DNA from: Endozoicomonadaceae bacterium | Lineage (GTDB): Bacteria; Pseudomonadota; Gammaproteobacteria; Pseudomonadales; Endozoicomonadaceae | Length of the DNA: 19,230 nucleotides | Direction: 5' to 3' | NCBI GenBank assembly: GCA_023146365.1 | Contig: JAGLCE010000142.1 | Span: forward strand, 1-19,230 | Shown here: piece after piece, positions 5,847 through 13,190 of the stretch | How positions within the stretch are numbered: the stretch's first letter is position 1 | Layout: each line of letters opens with the position of its first letter | Program-made: the position numbers and the translations under genes | The notes under the pieces: generated by a model | What the model saw: only the letters and a program-made list of their open reading frames with translations | Told to the model about the DNA's origin: nothing | Database searches by the model: none

Positions 5847-6575
5847 ATGGAAGCGCTTATTCGTGAAACAGCGGAAACAACAGCTAGTCGTCGAACGTAT
5901 GCTGAATTGGTGGAGCGGCATGCGCCGTTGGTTAAACGTATTGCTCGTCACCTTTCTGCCAGGATGCCTGCTAGTGTCCAGTTGGATGACTTGGTGCAGG
6001 CTGGTATGATCGGGTTATTGGAGGCTGCGCGCAAGTTCGATGTCGATAAGGGGGCGGGTTTTGAAACCTTTTCAGGCATTCGGATCCGTGGTGCCATGCT
6101 TGATGAAATAAGGAGGGGTGATTGGGGTCCACGTTCCGTTTATCGTAACAGTCGGCGTGTTAGTGAGGCGACTCGAACAGTGGAATCACGGCTGGGGCGG
6201 GACTCTCGAAATGCCGAAGTTGCTGCGGAAATGGACATTTCAATAGAAGAATATTTCAATATTATTCAGGATCTGCGTGGCTGTCGACTATTTAGTTTTG
6301 AGGATATGTTTGATAGTGAAGAATCCCGTTTCCAGCGACGTTCAAACAGTAATGCTCCAGAGTTTGATTTGCATGTTGACAAGTTCCGAAAAGCATTACG
6401 TAAAGCCATTGAAACTCTGACGGAGCGTGAACAGTTGGTACTTAGTCTCTACTATGAGAAAGAGTTAAATCTCAAAGAGATTGGTAAGGTGCTGGGGGTT
6501 AGTGAGTCGAGGGTTAGTCAGATTCACAGTCAGGCGGCGTTGAGGCTTCGGGCTCGATTGCAGAGCTGGGCTTGA
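5847..6575 (+). CDS. fliA: RNA polymerase sigma-28 factor FliA
   Basis: The protein is 242 aa, the normal size for FliA. Region 2 includes HAPLVKRIARHLSARMP, LDDLVQAGMIGLLEAARKFD, FETFSGIRIRGAMLDEIRRG and DWGPRSVYRNSR. Region 3 follows, and then region 4 with TLTEREQLVLSLYYEKELNL and the helix-turn-helix LKEIGKVLGVSESRVSQIH. FliA directs late flagellar and chemotaxis genes (flagellin, motor, che) and is held by the anti-sigma factor FlgM. It follows flhG almost without a gap and is probably co-transcribed from the sigma-54 promoter candidate at 4932. In Pseudomonas-type genomes cheYZAB would follow; here there is a rhodanese-like gene and then ccm, so its usual local targets are absent. The gene shows no sign of decay. 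Confidence 0.93.
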   Translation: MEALIRETAETTASRRTYAELVERHAPLVKRIARHLSARMPASVQLDDLVQAGMIGLLEAARKFDVDKGAGFETFSGIRIRGAMLDEIRRGDWGPRSVYRNSRRVSEATRTVESRLGRDSRNAEVAAEMDISIEEYFNIIQDLRGCRLFSFEDMFDSEESRFQRRSNSNAPEFDLHVDKFRKALRKAIETLTEREQLVLSLYYEKELNLKEIGKVLGVSESRVSQIHSQAALRLRARLQSWA

Positions 6576-6639
6576 TATCTCGTTCTGTAATCAGACTATT
6601 GCAGGGTTTTGTTTTTCCGTAACCGGTCAGGAAGACCGT

Positions 6640-7110
6640 GTGATAAGTCGTAATACAAGGATGTATTTGATGCGGCAGGTTGCAAGAGTGTTAAATCGTA
6701 TTGTGTTGTTTATTTCTGTTGTCAGCCATCCGGCTCTGGCTAGTGAGTCACCGGAGAAGATCAGCAATGCTATCACGGTGAACGCTGATGAGGCTCAGAA
6801 TCTGTATGAGCAGGGGGCGATGTTTGTTGATGTTCGTACTCGTCAAGAGTGGGCTTGGGGGCATGTGGAAGGCTCTTATCATCTTGGACTGAAATCGACT
6901 TTTGTCTTGTTGTACCGAGAAAATGCCATTGATCATAAAACACCGATTGTTATCTATGGTAGTGGTACCCACATGGTTCGGGCAACGCTTGCTTCTTATT
7001 TGGCAGTTTTGTGGGGCTATGAAAAGGTGTATTATTTTCGTGAAGGATATTTCTCTTGGCTGGCACGTGATATGCCTGTCGTGATGTTGAGTGATAAATC
7101 CATCAAATAG
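6640..7110 (+). CDS. Exported rhodanese-like protein lacking the catalytic cysteine
   Basis: The 156-aa protein starts at GTG 6640, with AGGAAG five bases upstream; ATG 6661 is an alternative. Residues up to about 35 form a signal peptide (RVLNRIVLFISVVSHPALA), so it acts in the periplasm or is membrane-anchored. The rest is a rhodanese fold: FVDVRTRQEWAWGHVEGSYHL (CH2A-like region), then PIVIYGSGTHMVRA where the active-site loop should be, and YEKVYYFREGYFSWL near the end. In active rhodaneses the residue after I-V-x-Y is the sulfur-carrying cysteine; here it is glycine, so sulfurtransfer is unlikely. Such inactive domains often serve as binding modules. It lies 64 bases after fliA and 132 before ccmA, but no functional link to either is shown. 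Confidence 0.75.
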   Translation: MISRNTRMYLMRQVARVLNRIVLFISVVSHPALASESPEKISNAITVNADEAQNLYEQGAMFVDVRTRQEWAWGHVEGSYHLGLKSTFVLLYRENAIDHKTPIVIYGSGTHMVRATLASYLAVLWGYEKVYYFREGYFSWLARDMPVVMLSDKSIK

Positions 7111-7176
7111 TAGTGGTATGGGTGATGATGATTGTCATTGTCCCCTGATTTTTGTCCCTTCTTTCCGCTCATTTTT

Positions 7177-7205
7177 TTGCAAAAGTACATATTTTTCTAT
7201 ATAAG
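7177..7205 (+). promoter_or_regulatory. Candidate sigma-70 promoter of the ccm operon
   Basis: TTGCAA (7177-7182) and TATAAG (7200-7205) are spaced by 17 bases. They match 4 of 6 and 5 of 6 bases of the -35 and -10 consensus in an AT-rich gap. Transcription would start near 7212, about 30 bases before the ccmA ATG. Confidence 0.5.
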
Positions 7206-7242
7206 ATCAGCTCTCTATAGTTGCTGGTTTTAACGCATCCGC

Positions 7243-7926
7243 ATGACAGTCATCACCACCAATGATCCCCATCTGAAGCTCAGGCAACTGTATTGTGTCC
7301 GAGATGACCGGATACTGTTTGCTGATTTGGATCTGGATCTAGTGCCTGGTGACATCGTTCAAATCACGGGGCCGAATGGCTCTGGTAAAACGACGCTACT
7401 CAGAATTATATCAGGTCTGTCGCTAGACTATGACGGTGATATTGAGTGGCGTGGCCAATCGCTGGCTCACGACAGACTGGCATATCAGCAGGATCTGTTA
7501 TTTATGGGGCATCAAGTGGGTGTCAAATCGGCTTTGACACCGGAAGAAAATCTTTGTGCCAGTATGGGATTGTATGGTCAATATGGTAGTCAGCAGATTC
7601 ACGATGCACTCAGACTGGTGGATCTGTATGGTTTTGAAAATGTCCCATGCTTTCAGCTTTCAGCTGGGCAGCAGCGACGAGTTGCGCTGGCACGATTGTA
7701 TCTGAGTCAGCAACCGCTCTGGATACTTGATGAGCCGTTCACGGCCATTGACCATGTCGGTATTCGTGCGCTGGAGGCGCTATTGATCGACCATGCCAGG
7801 TTGGGTGGTATGGTTCTTTTGACAACTCATCATGATCTTAATATTGTTTATCAGGGATTGACGCGGGTTGATCTGGCGGGCTATGTCCCTGTGTTGAATC
7901 TTGTTGAGGTAGCTGAGGAGGCGTAG
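7243..7926 (+). CDS. ccmA: CcmA, ATPase of the heme export/handling ABC complex
   Basis: The 227-aa protein is a short ABC ATPase with Walker A GPNGSGKT (43-50), the signature LSAGQQRRVALAR (139-151) and Walker B LWILDEPF (159-166), followed by the switch-region TTHHDLN. The sequence around the signature and LWILDEPFTAID is characteristic of CcmA. With CcmB and CcmC it forms the inner-membrane complex whose ATP hydrolysis releases holo-CcmE from CcmC-D. It is the first gene of the ccm cluster, with a promoter candidate 38 bases upstream, but no clear ribosome-binding site precedes the ATG. ccmB follows after two bases. Confidence 0.95.
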   Translation: MTVITTNDPHLKLRQLYCVRDDRILFADLDLDLVPGDIVQITGPNGSGKTTLLRIISGLSLDYDGDIEWRGQSLAHDRLAYQQDLLFMGHQVGVKSALTPEENLCASMGLYGQYGSQQIHDALRLVDLYGFENVPCFQLSAGQQRRVALARLYLSQQPLWILDEPFTAIDHVGIRALEALLIDHARLGGMVLLTTHHDLNIVYQGLTRVDLAGYVPVLNLVEVAEEA

Positions 7927-7928
7927 CG

Positions 7929-8621
7929 ATGGAGTCGAGTACTTCAACGGTTTTTCATGCTTTTTGTCAGGTGCTGTTACGGGATCTCAAGATTCATTTT
8001 CGCCATCGTGCTGATCTGATGAATCCATTGGTTTTCTTTGTGCTGGTGGCTACGCTTTTTCCTCTGGGGATTGGACCTGAATCAAGCATTTTAACGATCA
8101 TCGGTAGCGGCATTATTTGGGTGGCAGCACTGCTGGCGACACTTTTGTCACTGGATAGTCTGTTTCGATCTGATTTCGATGATGGTTCTCTGGAGCAGAT
8201 TATGCTCAGCCCGCATCCGCTCTATGTGTTGGTGATGGCAAAAGTGCTTGCGCACTGGTTGGTGAGTGGGCTTTTGCTGGTAATTCTCTCTCCGGTGCTG
8301 GCGGTCATGTTTCATTTGCCAACCTTGGCTATTCCTGCATTGGTGGTAACATTGCTGCTTGGAACACCCTTGTTGAGCTTGCTGGGTGCCATTGGTTCTG
8401 CATTGACAGTGGGACTGAAAAAGGGGGGCGTTTTGGTGTCGCTCCTGATACTGCCTCTCTATATCCCGATTTTAATTTTCGGCACCGGTGGTATTGATGC
8501 CGCTGTGAACGGTATGGATTGGAGTGGTTATTTGTTCTGGTTGGGTGCCATGCTGATGTTGGGCGTGACCTTTGCGCCGTTCGCCATTAGTGCGGGGTTG
8601 CGGATTAGTGTCAGTGGGTAG
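7929..8621 (+). CDS. ccmB: CcmB, membrane subunit of the cytochrome c maturation ABC complex
   Basis: The 230-aa protein is highly hydrophobic with about six membrane helices. It has the CcmB hallmarks DLKIHFRHRADLMNPLVFFVLVATLFPLGIG at the start and LLSLDSLFRSDFDDGSLEQIMLSP in the first third. These correspond to the conserved entry region and the cytoplasmic loop that contacts CcmA. It works with CcmA and CcmC in releasing heme-loaded CcmE. GAGGAGG at 7915-7921, inside the end of ccmA, is its ribosome-binding site, so the two are translationally coupled. It is followed by an unusually long 130-base gap before ccmC. Confidence 0.94.
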   Translation: MESSTSTVFHAFCQVLLRDLKIHFRHRADLMNPLVFFVLVATLFPLGIGPESSILTIIGSGIIWVAALLATLLSLDSLFRSDFDDGSLEQIMLSPHPLYVLVMAKVLAHWLVSGLLLVILSPVLAVMFHLPTLAIPALVVTLLLGTPLLSLLGAIGSALTVGLKKGGVLVSLLILPLYIPILIFGTGGIDAAVNGMDWSGYLFWLGAMLMLGVTFAPFAISAGLRISVSG

Positions 8622-8647
8622 GTGTGTCTGTGGTTCGATAATGGTAG

Positions 8648-8733
8648 TATTGTGCCAAGTCAACGAAGCGCCATGAGGGAAGCGTTTTATGTGGTATTTG
8701 TGATAAATACCCATAATATGGTGCGACACAATA
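8648..8733. repeat. Nested inverted repeats in the ccmB-ccmC gap
   Basis: TATTGTG (8648-8654) pairs with CACAATA (8727-8733). Inside it GGTATTT (8693-8699) pairs with AAATACC (8705-8711) around a 5-base loop. Together they could fold into a long hairpin with an internal bulge in the only large gap between ccmA and ccmI. CATAAT (8712-8717) could be a -10 box, but there is no good -35 sequence. The role is unknown: attenuation, RNA processing or an operator are all possible. Confidence 0.4.
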
Positions 8734-8751
8734 GAAAGTTACTATAAACGT

Positions 8752-9489
8752 ATGCGCTGGACATTTTTTTACAAGCTTGCTTCACCTAAGTGGTTTTACG
8801 ATATAAGTGGTCTGTGGTTACCGTGGATTGGTTTGCTGACCGCTGTGCTGCTCATCACCGGTGTTGGTTGGGGGTTGCTCTGGACACCGCCTGATTATCT
8901 GCAGGGTAACAGCTACCGTATTATCTTTATTCATGTTCCAGCTGCTTCGCTGGCCATGTCGGTGTACGCTGGAATGACGATCATTGCCGGCATTGGTTTT
9001 ATCTGGAAAATCAAACTCGCTGACATGGCCGCCAAGTGCCTAGCGCCGATTGGTGCGTCGTTCTGTGCGTTGTCGTTGCTGACCGGCGCCATCTGGGGGA
9101 AACCCACTTGGGGTACGTGGTGGGTTTGGGATGCTCGGTTGACTTCGGTATTGATCCTGATGTTTCTCTATCTGGGGCTGATCGCCTTACGTGAAGCAAT
9201 GAATAGCCAGGACTCCGCAGCGCGAGCCAGTGCCATTCTGGCATTAGTCGGTCTCGTCAATCTACCGATTATTAAGTACTCTGTGGACTGGTGGAATACT
9301 TTGCATCAGGGTGCCACAATCAAAGTGGTTGGAAAAACTACGATGGCGCCGGAAATGTTGGCACCGTTATTGATCGCTGTCAGTGGTTTTTACCTGTTCT
9401 GTCTGTTTGTGTTCCTGTTGCGCTTGCGCTCCGAGATTATTGAGCGGGAGCAGCGGGCTTTATGGGTCAGACAGTTACTGATGTTCTGA
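8752..9489 (+). CDS. ccmC: CcmC, heme-handling protein that loads CcmE
   Basis: The 245-aa protein has six predicted membrane helices and belongs to the heme-handling (WWD) family. The tryptophan-rich motif WGTWWVWD is at 120-127. The flanking periplasmic histidines are in FIHVPAA (near 61) and NTLHQG (near 184), the residues that hold heme iron in CcmC. CcmC forms a complex with heme and CcmE and drives covalent attachment of heme to the CcmE histidine, with CcmD assisting. The short spacing to ccmD (55 bases) keeps it in the operon. The ribosome-binding site is poor (AGAAAG about 13 bases upstream of the ATG). Confidence 0.95.
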   Translation: MRWTFFYKLASPKWFYDISGLWLPWIGLLTAVLLITGVGWGLLWTPPDYLQGNSYRIIFIHVPAASLAMSVYAGMTIIAGIGFIWKIKLADMAAKCLAPIGASFCALSLLTGAIWGKPTWGTWWVWDARLTSVLILMFLYLGLIALREAMNSQDSAARASAILALVGLVNLPIIKYSVDWWNTLHQGATIKVVGKTTMAPEMLAPLLIAVSGFYLFCLFVFLLRLRSEIIEREQRALWVRQLLMF

Positions 9490-9544
9490 CGAAGGTTCGT
9501 ATTATAGTGGCAAAAAGTTGGTTGGCGTATATAAGGGACGACTG

Positions 9545-9721
9545 ATGTATTTTGAAACGATTGAAAACCTGATTCAAATGGGTGGGCATGGTGTTTACGT
9601 CTGGAGCTGTTATTTAATAGCACTATTGGTGGTAGGTTATAACCTGTGGAGTCCATTTCTGGCACGCAAGCGTGCTATTGACGCTGTCCGCTGTCGTATT
9701 CGTCGAGAAAAACGTACATGA
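9545..9721 (+). CDS. ccmD: CcmD, small membrane protein of the CcmC-CcmE complex
   Basis: The protein is 58 aa, typical for CcmD. It has a short periplasmic start with the conserved QMGGHGVYVW segment, one membrane helix (SCYLIALLVVGYNLW) and a basic cytoplasmic tail (RKRAIDAVRCRIRREKR). It stabilises the CcmC-heme-CcmE complex and helps holo-CcmE release. The ATG at 9545 is chosen because AAGGGA (9533-9538) lies six bases upstream; the frame extends further upstream without a better start. It overlaps ccmE by four bases (ATGA). Confidence 0.92.
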   Translation: MYFETIENLIQMGGHGVYVWSCYLIALLVVGYNLWSPFLARKRAIDAVRCRIRREKRT

Positions 9722-10173
9722 AAGCAATTCGTCAGCAACGCCTCTTTCTATTGCTGTTTATTCTGACTGGTGCGGGTCTTGCGATCAGCATGGCAGTGAT
9801 GGCGTTACAGCAAAATATCAATCTTTATTATTCCCCAGTTCAGATGGTCAGCCAGGAAGCCCCTGTTGATGTACGAATTCGTGGTGGTGGGCTGGTAGTG
9901 GCCGGCACCGTTATTCGTGACTCCGAAAGCTTGGATGTTGCTTTTGATATGACGGATGGCGCAGGCACGATTACCGTTAAATACAGTGGTATTCTTCCGG
10001 ATCTTTTTGCCGAGGGGCAAGGAGTTGTAGGTGCTGGAAAATTAGGCAGTGACGGTGTGTTTTACGCTGATGAAATCTTGGCCAAGCACGATTCGAATTA
10101 TATGCCACCAGAAGTGCTGGATGCGATTGACAAGGCGCGTGAAATCGTGGCCGGCAGAGACTCCGAAGCATGA
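9718..10173 (+). CDS. ccmE: CcmE, periplasmic heme chaperone
   Basis: The protein is 151 aa. A single N-terminal membrane anchor (about 8-28) is followed by a beta-barrel domain. The heme-attachment motif LAKHDSNYMPPE places the covalent heme-binding histidine at 124 and the iron-ligand tyrosine at 128. CcmE accepts heme from CcmC and carries it to CcmF-CcmH for ligation to apocytochrome c. The H-x3-Y version is the common proteobacterial type, not the cysteine variant of some deltaproteobacteria and archaea. It overlaps ccmD and ccmF by four bases each, so translation is coupled through the cluster. Confidence 0.96.
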   Translation: MKAIRQQRLFLLLFILTGAGLAISMAVMALQQNINLYYSPVQMVSQEAPVDVRIRGGGLVVAGTVIRDSESLDVAFDMTDGAGTITVKYSGILPDLFAEGQGVVGAGKLGSDGVFYADEILAKHDSNYMPPEVLDAIDKAREIVAGRDSEA

Positions 10174-12161
10174 TTGCCGAGTTGGGGCAAGTATCATTAA
10201 TTATTGCGTTTTGCCTAGCTGTCATTCTTGCGATCGTGCCGCTGGTAGGCACGTTCACCGGACACCGTTCGTGGCAGGCCTTGGCTCGACCTTTGACGTG
10301 GGGACAGTTTTTTTTTCTATTGATCGCCTTTTTTATTTTGGTAGAGTCCTTTGTTACCGATGACTTTACTGTGGCCTATGTTGCGCACAACTCTAACTCC
10401 CAATTACCGTTAGCCTACAAAGTCAGTGCCGTGTGGGGGGCACATGAAGGTTCCTTGCTGTTATGGGTGTTGATATTGGCTGGTTGGGCTTTTGCGGTCA
10501 CTCTGTTCTCCCGTTCTCTGCCGACCGTTATGGTGGTCAGAGTGTTGTCTGTAATGGGAATGATCAGTGTTGGTTTTCTTCTTTTCATGATCATTACCTC
10601 CAATCCGTTTGCACGAATTCTATTGTATCCGCCCATTGATGGCGCCGACCTGAATCCGTTGTTGCAGGATTTTGGTCTGATCATTCATCCGCCAACGCTT
10701 TACATGGGCTATGTCGGGTTTTCCGTGGTATTTGCTTTTGCTATTGCTTCCCTGATGGGCGGTAAGCTGGATGCCGCTTGGGCACGCTGGAGCCGTCCAT
10801 GGACCATTGCCGCCTGGGTGTTTCTGACCCTGGGTATTTCGCTGGGCAGTTGGTGGGCTTATTACGAGTTGGGTTGGGGTGGCTGGTGGTTCTGGGATCC
10901 GGTTGAGAACGCTTCTTTTATGCCTTGGTTGGCAGGTACGGCATTAATTCACTCGTTGGCGGTTTCGGAAAAGCGTGGGCTATTCAAAAATTGGACCGTG
11001 TTGCTGGCGATCCTTACGTTTTCCCTTAGTCTTCTGGGTACTTTTTTGGTTCGTTCCGGTGCGCTGACCTCTGTGCATGCCTTTGCCACAGATCCTGCAC
11101 GGGGTCTTTTTATTCTGATGTTCCTGCTGGTAGTGGTCGGTGGTTCCTTAACTCTTTATGCTTTGCGAGCGCCACTGATTAAGAGCCCGTCGGGTGTTGG
11201 CCTGTTGTCAAGGGAGACGTTTCTGCTGATCAATAATATGTTGATGGTGACCAGTTGTGCGATGGTGTTGCTAGGCACGTTGTTTCCGTTAGTCTTTGAT
11301 GCGCTAGGGTTGGGGAAAATTTCGGTAGGGCCTCCTTATTTCAATACGTTCTTTGTGCCGCTGACGTTTTTTGCCGCATTAACCATGGGGGTTGGCATTT
11401 TTTCACGCTGGAAAAATACGGATGCGCTCTGGTTGGTTCAACAGCTACGCTGGATATTATTGGCGTCTATTATATTAGGCTTGGGGATCAGCTTGGTCTA
11501 CGGTGCCAAGTTTGAGTTTGCCGTGGCTGTCTCTTTGATGTTAAGTGTCTGGATTGTACTCACGGCAATAAAGGATATCTTGAATCGCTGTCGTAATAGA
11601 CCGTCATTACTGGTGGGGCTACAAACTATCCCGCGCAGTGTTTGGGGTATGCATCTGGCTCACATTGGACTGGCTGTTGCCCTGATAGGTGTTGTGATGG
11701 TCTCCTTCTATAGCGATGAGAAGGATCTGCGTATGAAGCCAGGGCAGACTGTTGAGTTGGCCGGTTATACCTTCCGTTTTGATGGTGTAGAACGTCAACA
11801 GGGTCCCAACTATGTGTCTGACTATGGAACACTGCAAGTGATGCGTGATCGTCGTGTATTGACGACGTTGCATCCGGAAAAACGTCTCTACCAGGTGCAG
11901 GGCAGTGTCATGAGTGAGGCAGGTATTGATCCTGGTTTAACGCGTGATCTGTATGTGGCGTTGGGTGATTCGCTGGACAAGGATTCTTGGGCGATACGGA
12001 TTCAGGTGAAGGCGTATGTTCGTTGGATCTGGCTGGGTTCTCTGTTCATGGCGTTAGGTGGTGGTCTTGCCATGCTAGATAGACGTTACCGGATCGTTGC
12101 GCGCCAGCGTGTTTCTGTTACTCCTGCACAAGCCGAAGGTGGCTTATCGGCTGCGTTGTGA
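10170..12161 (+). CDS. ccmF: CcmF, heme lyase subunit
   Basis: The 663-aa polytopic membrane protein has the usual CcmF length. It carries the WWD motif WGGWWFWD at 236-243, followed by PVENASFMPWL, and an upstream HPPTLYMGYVG segment with a heme-ligand histidine. It also contains the AYKVSAVWGAHEGSLLLWVL region characteristic of CcmF and NrfE. A large periplasmic loop lies near the C-terminus before the last helix. CcmF with CcmH takes heme from CcmE and joins it to the reduced CXXCH motif of apocytochrome c. It overlaps ccmE by four bases and ccmG starts seven bases after its stop. No defects are seen. Confidence 0.97.
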   Translation: MIAELGQVSLIIAFCLAVILAIVPLVGTFTGHRSWQALARPLTWGQFFFLLIAFFILVESFVTDDFTVAYVAHNSNSQLPLAYKVSAVWGAHEGSLLLWVLILAGWAFAVTLFSRSLPTVMVVRVLSVMGMISVGFLLFMIITSNPFARILLYPPIDGADLNPLLQDFGLIIHPPTLYMGYVGFSVVFAFAIASLMGGKLDAAWARWSRPWTIAAWVFLTLGISLGSWWAYYELGWGGWWFWDPVENASFMPWLAGTALIHSLAVSEKRGLFKNWTVLLAILTFSLSLLGTFLVRSGALTSVHAFATDPARGLFILMFLLVVVGGSLTLYALRAPLIKSPSGVGLLSRETFLLINNMLMVTSCAMVLLGTLFPLVFDALGLGKISVGPPYFNTFFVPLTFFAALTMGVGIFSRWKNTDALWLVQQLRWILLASIILGLGISLVYGAKFEFAVAVSLMLSVWIVLTAIKDILNRCRNRPSLLVGLQTIPRSVWGMHLAHIGLAVALIGVVMVSFYSDEKDLRMKPGQTVELAGYTFRFDGVERQQGPNYVSDYGTLQVMRDRRVLTTLHPEKRLYQVQGSVMSEAGIDPGLTRDLYVALGDSLDKDSWAIRIQVKAYVRWIWLGSLFMALGGGLAMLDRRYRIVARQRVSVTPAQAEGGLSAAL

Positions 12162-12168
12162 GGACTCT

Positions 12169-12711
12169 ATGCAGCGACTGAAGCTGTTTTTGCCACTGGT
12201 GATGTTTGTGGTGTTGGCCGGGTTTTTGTTTGTCGGTCTGTTTCTTGATAAGCAAACGCTGCCAAGCCCTTTGCTGGATGAGCCATTTCCTGCCTTCAAT
12301 CTTGCCACATTAAACGCACCCGATGTGATGGTTTCAGAGCACGATCTGAAAGGTAACATTGCACTGGTTAATGTCTGGGCGACTTGGTGTACTTCCTGCC
12401 GTGCGGAGCACCCCCAGTTGCTGGCTATTGCCGACAAGGAGATTCCGATTTACGGAGTGAACTACAAGGATGATTCTGAGGACGCACGTCGTTGGCTTCA
12501 AGAATTTGGTGATCCTTATCGATTCAGTGTAATGGATGTCAAAGGGCGACTGGGGCTGGATCTTGGCGTTTATGGTGCACCGGAAACCTATCTGATGGAT
12601 GCTCGTGGTGTTATCCGTTATAAGCACGTTGGTGTTGTTGATGTCCGAGTCTGGAAAGATATCCTGAAGCCTCAAGTGGAGATGCTCAAGCAGGAGGCCG
12701 CTGAATCATGA
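12169..12711 (+). CDS. ccmG: CcmG/DsbE, periplasmic thiol-disulfide oxidoreductase
   Basis: The 180-aa protein has an N-terminal membrane anchor (LKLFLPLVMFVVLAGFLFVGLF) and a thioredoxin fold. The active site reads WATWCTSCRAEHP, with cysteines at 74 and 77; relatives usually have WCPTC or WCVPC. Other CcmG features present are GNIALVNVWA, the acidic IYGVNYKDD segment and GVYGAPETYL, with the cis-proline and the family-specific glutamate. It keeps apocytochrome c and CcmH cysteines reduced, using electrons from DsbD or CcdA. The ATG at 12169, with TGAGGA from the ccmF stop as ribosome-binding site, is chosen over an upstream start inside ccmF. Confidence 0.95.
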   Translation: MQRLKLFLPLVMFVVLAGFLFVGLFLDKQTLPSPLLDEPFPAFNLATLNAPDVMVSEHDLKGNIALVNVWATWCTSCRAEHPQLLAIADKEIPIYGVNYKDDSEDARRWLQEFGDPYRFSVMDVKGRLGLDLGVYGAPETYLMDARGVIRYKHVGVVDVRVWKDILKPQVEMLKQEAAES

Positions 12712-13190
12712 TAATGATGATATTCATGAGAAGGGCGGTGCTGCTGATGGTACTGTTGCTGCTGCCAATGGCGACGGTAGCATACATTGATGCCTGGACG
12801 TTTGATGATCCGGCTCAGTCTGATCGTTACAGGGCGCTGACGGAGGAGTTGCGTTGTCCCAAGTGCCAGAATCAGACTGTTGCAGAATCTAATGCACCGA
12901 TTGCTAATGATCTGCGAGCAGAAGTTTACCGTATGTTGCAGGCGGGGCAGAGTAATGAACAGATTGTTAATTTCATGCTGGATCGTTATGGCGACTTTGT
13001 GCTCTATAAACCGAGGCTGTCGATGGGGACGCTGTTGCTCTGGTTTGGGCCGATACTTTTTCTGTTTGCGGGTGGCGTGACACTGGTGATGATTTTGCGA
13101 CGCAATCGGCAAGAGGTGGTTGCTGAAGGGCTGAGTTCGAATGAGAAAATCCGATTGAAGCAGTTGCTGGAAGGGCATAAGCCATCATGA
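12708..13190 (+). CDS. ccmH: CcmH, heme lyase thiol-redox subunit
   Basis: The 160-aa protein corresponds to the single-domain CcmH (CycL/Ccl2) of pseudomonads, not the fused E. coli version. It has a signal peptide (RRAVLLMVLLLLPMATVAYI) and the redox motif LRCPKCQNQ with cysteines at 50 and 53. The helical domain includes APIANDLRAEVYRMLQAG and DRYGDFVLYKP, and a C-terminal membrane helix (LLLWFGPILFLFAGGVTLVMIL) follows. It reduces the apocytochrome heme-binding cysteines and partners CcmF and CcmI. It overlaps ccmG and ccmI by four bases each. Alternative ATGs at 12714, 12717 and 12726 are possible. Confidence 0.95.
   Translation: MIMMIFMRRAVLLMVLLLLPMATVAYIDAWTFDDPAQSDRYRALTEELRCPKCQNQTVAESNAPIANDLRAEVYRMLQAGQSNEQIVNFMLDRYGDFVLYKPRLSMGTLLLWFGPILFLFAGGVTLVMILRRNRQEVVAEGLSSNEKIRLKQLLEGHKPS

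Noticed and set aside
8472..8729. 85-codon minus-strand ORF across the ccmB end and the ccmB-ccmC gap
   Set aside because: Mostly antisense to ccmB, with low-complexity residues. The gap is better explained by inverted repeats.
12672..13178. 168-codon minus-strand ORF opposite ccmH
   Set aside because: It lies entirely antisense to ccmH, and its composition (rich in Q, H and R) is that of a shadow frame.
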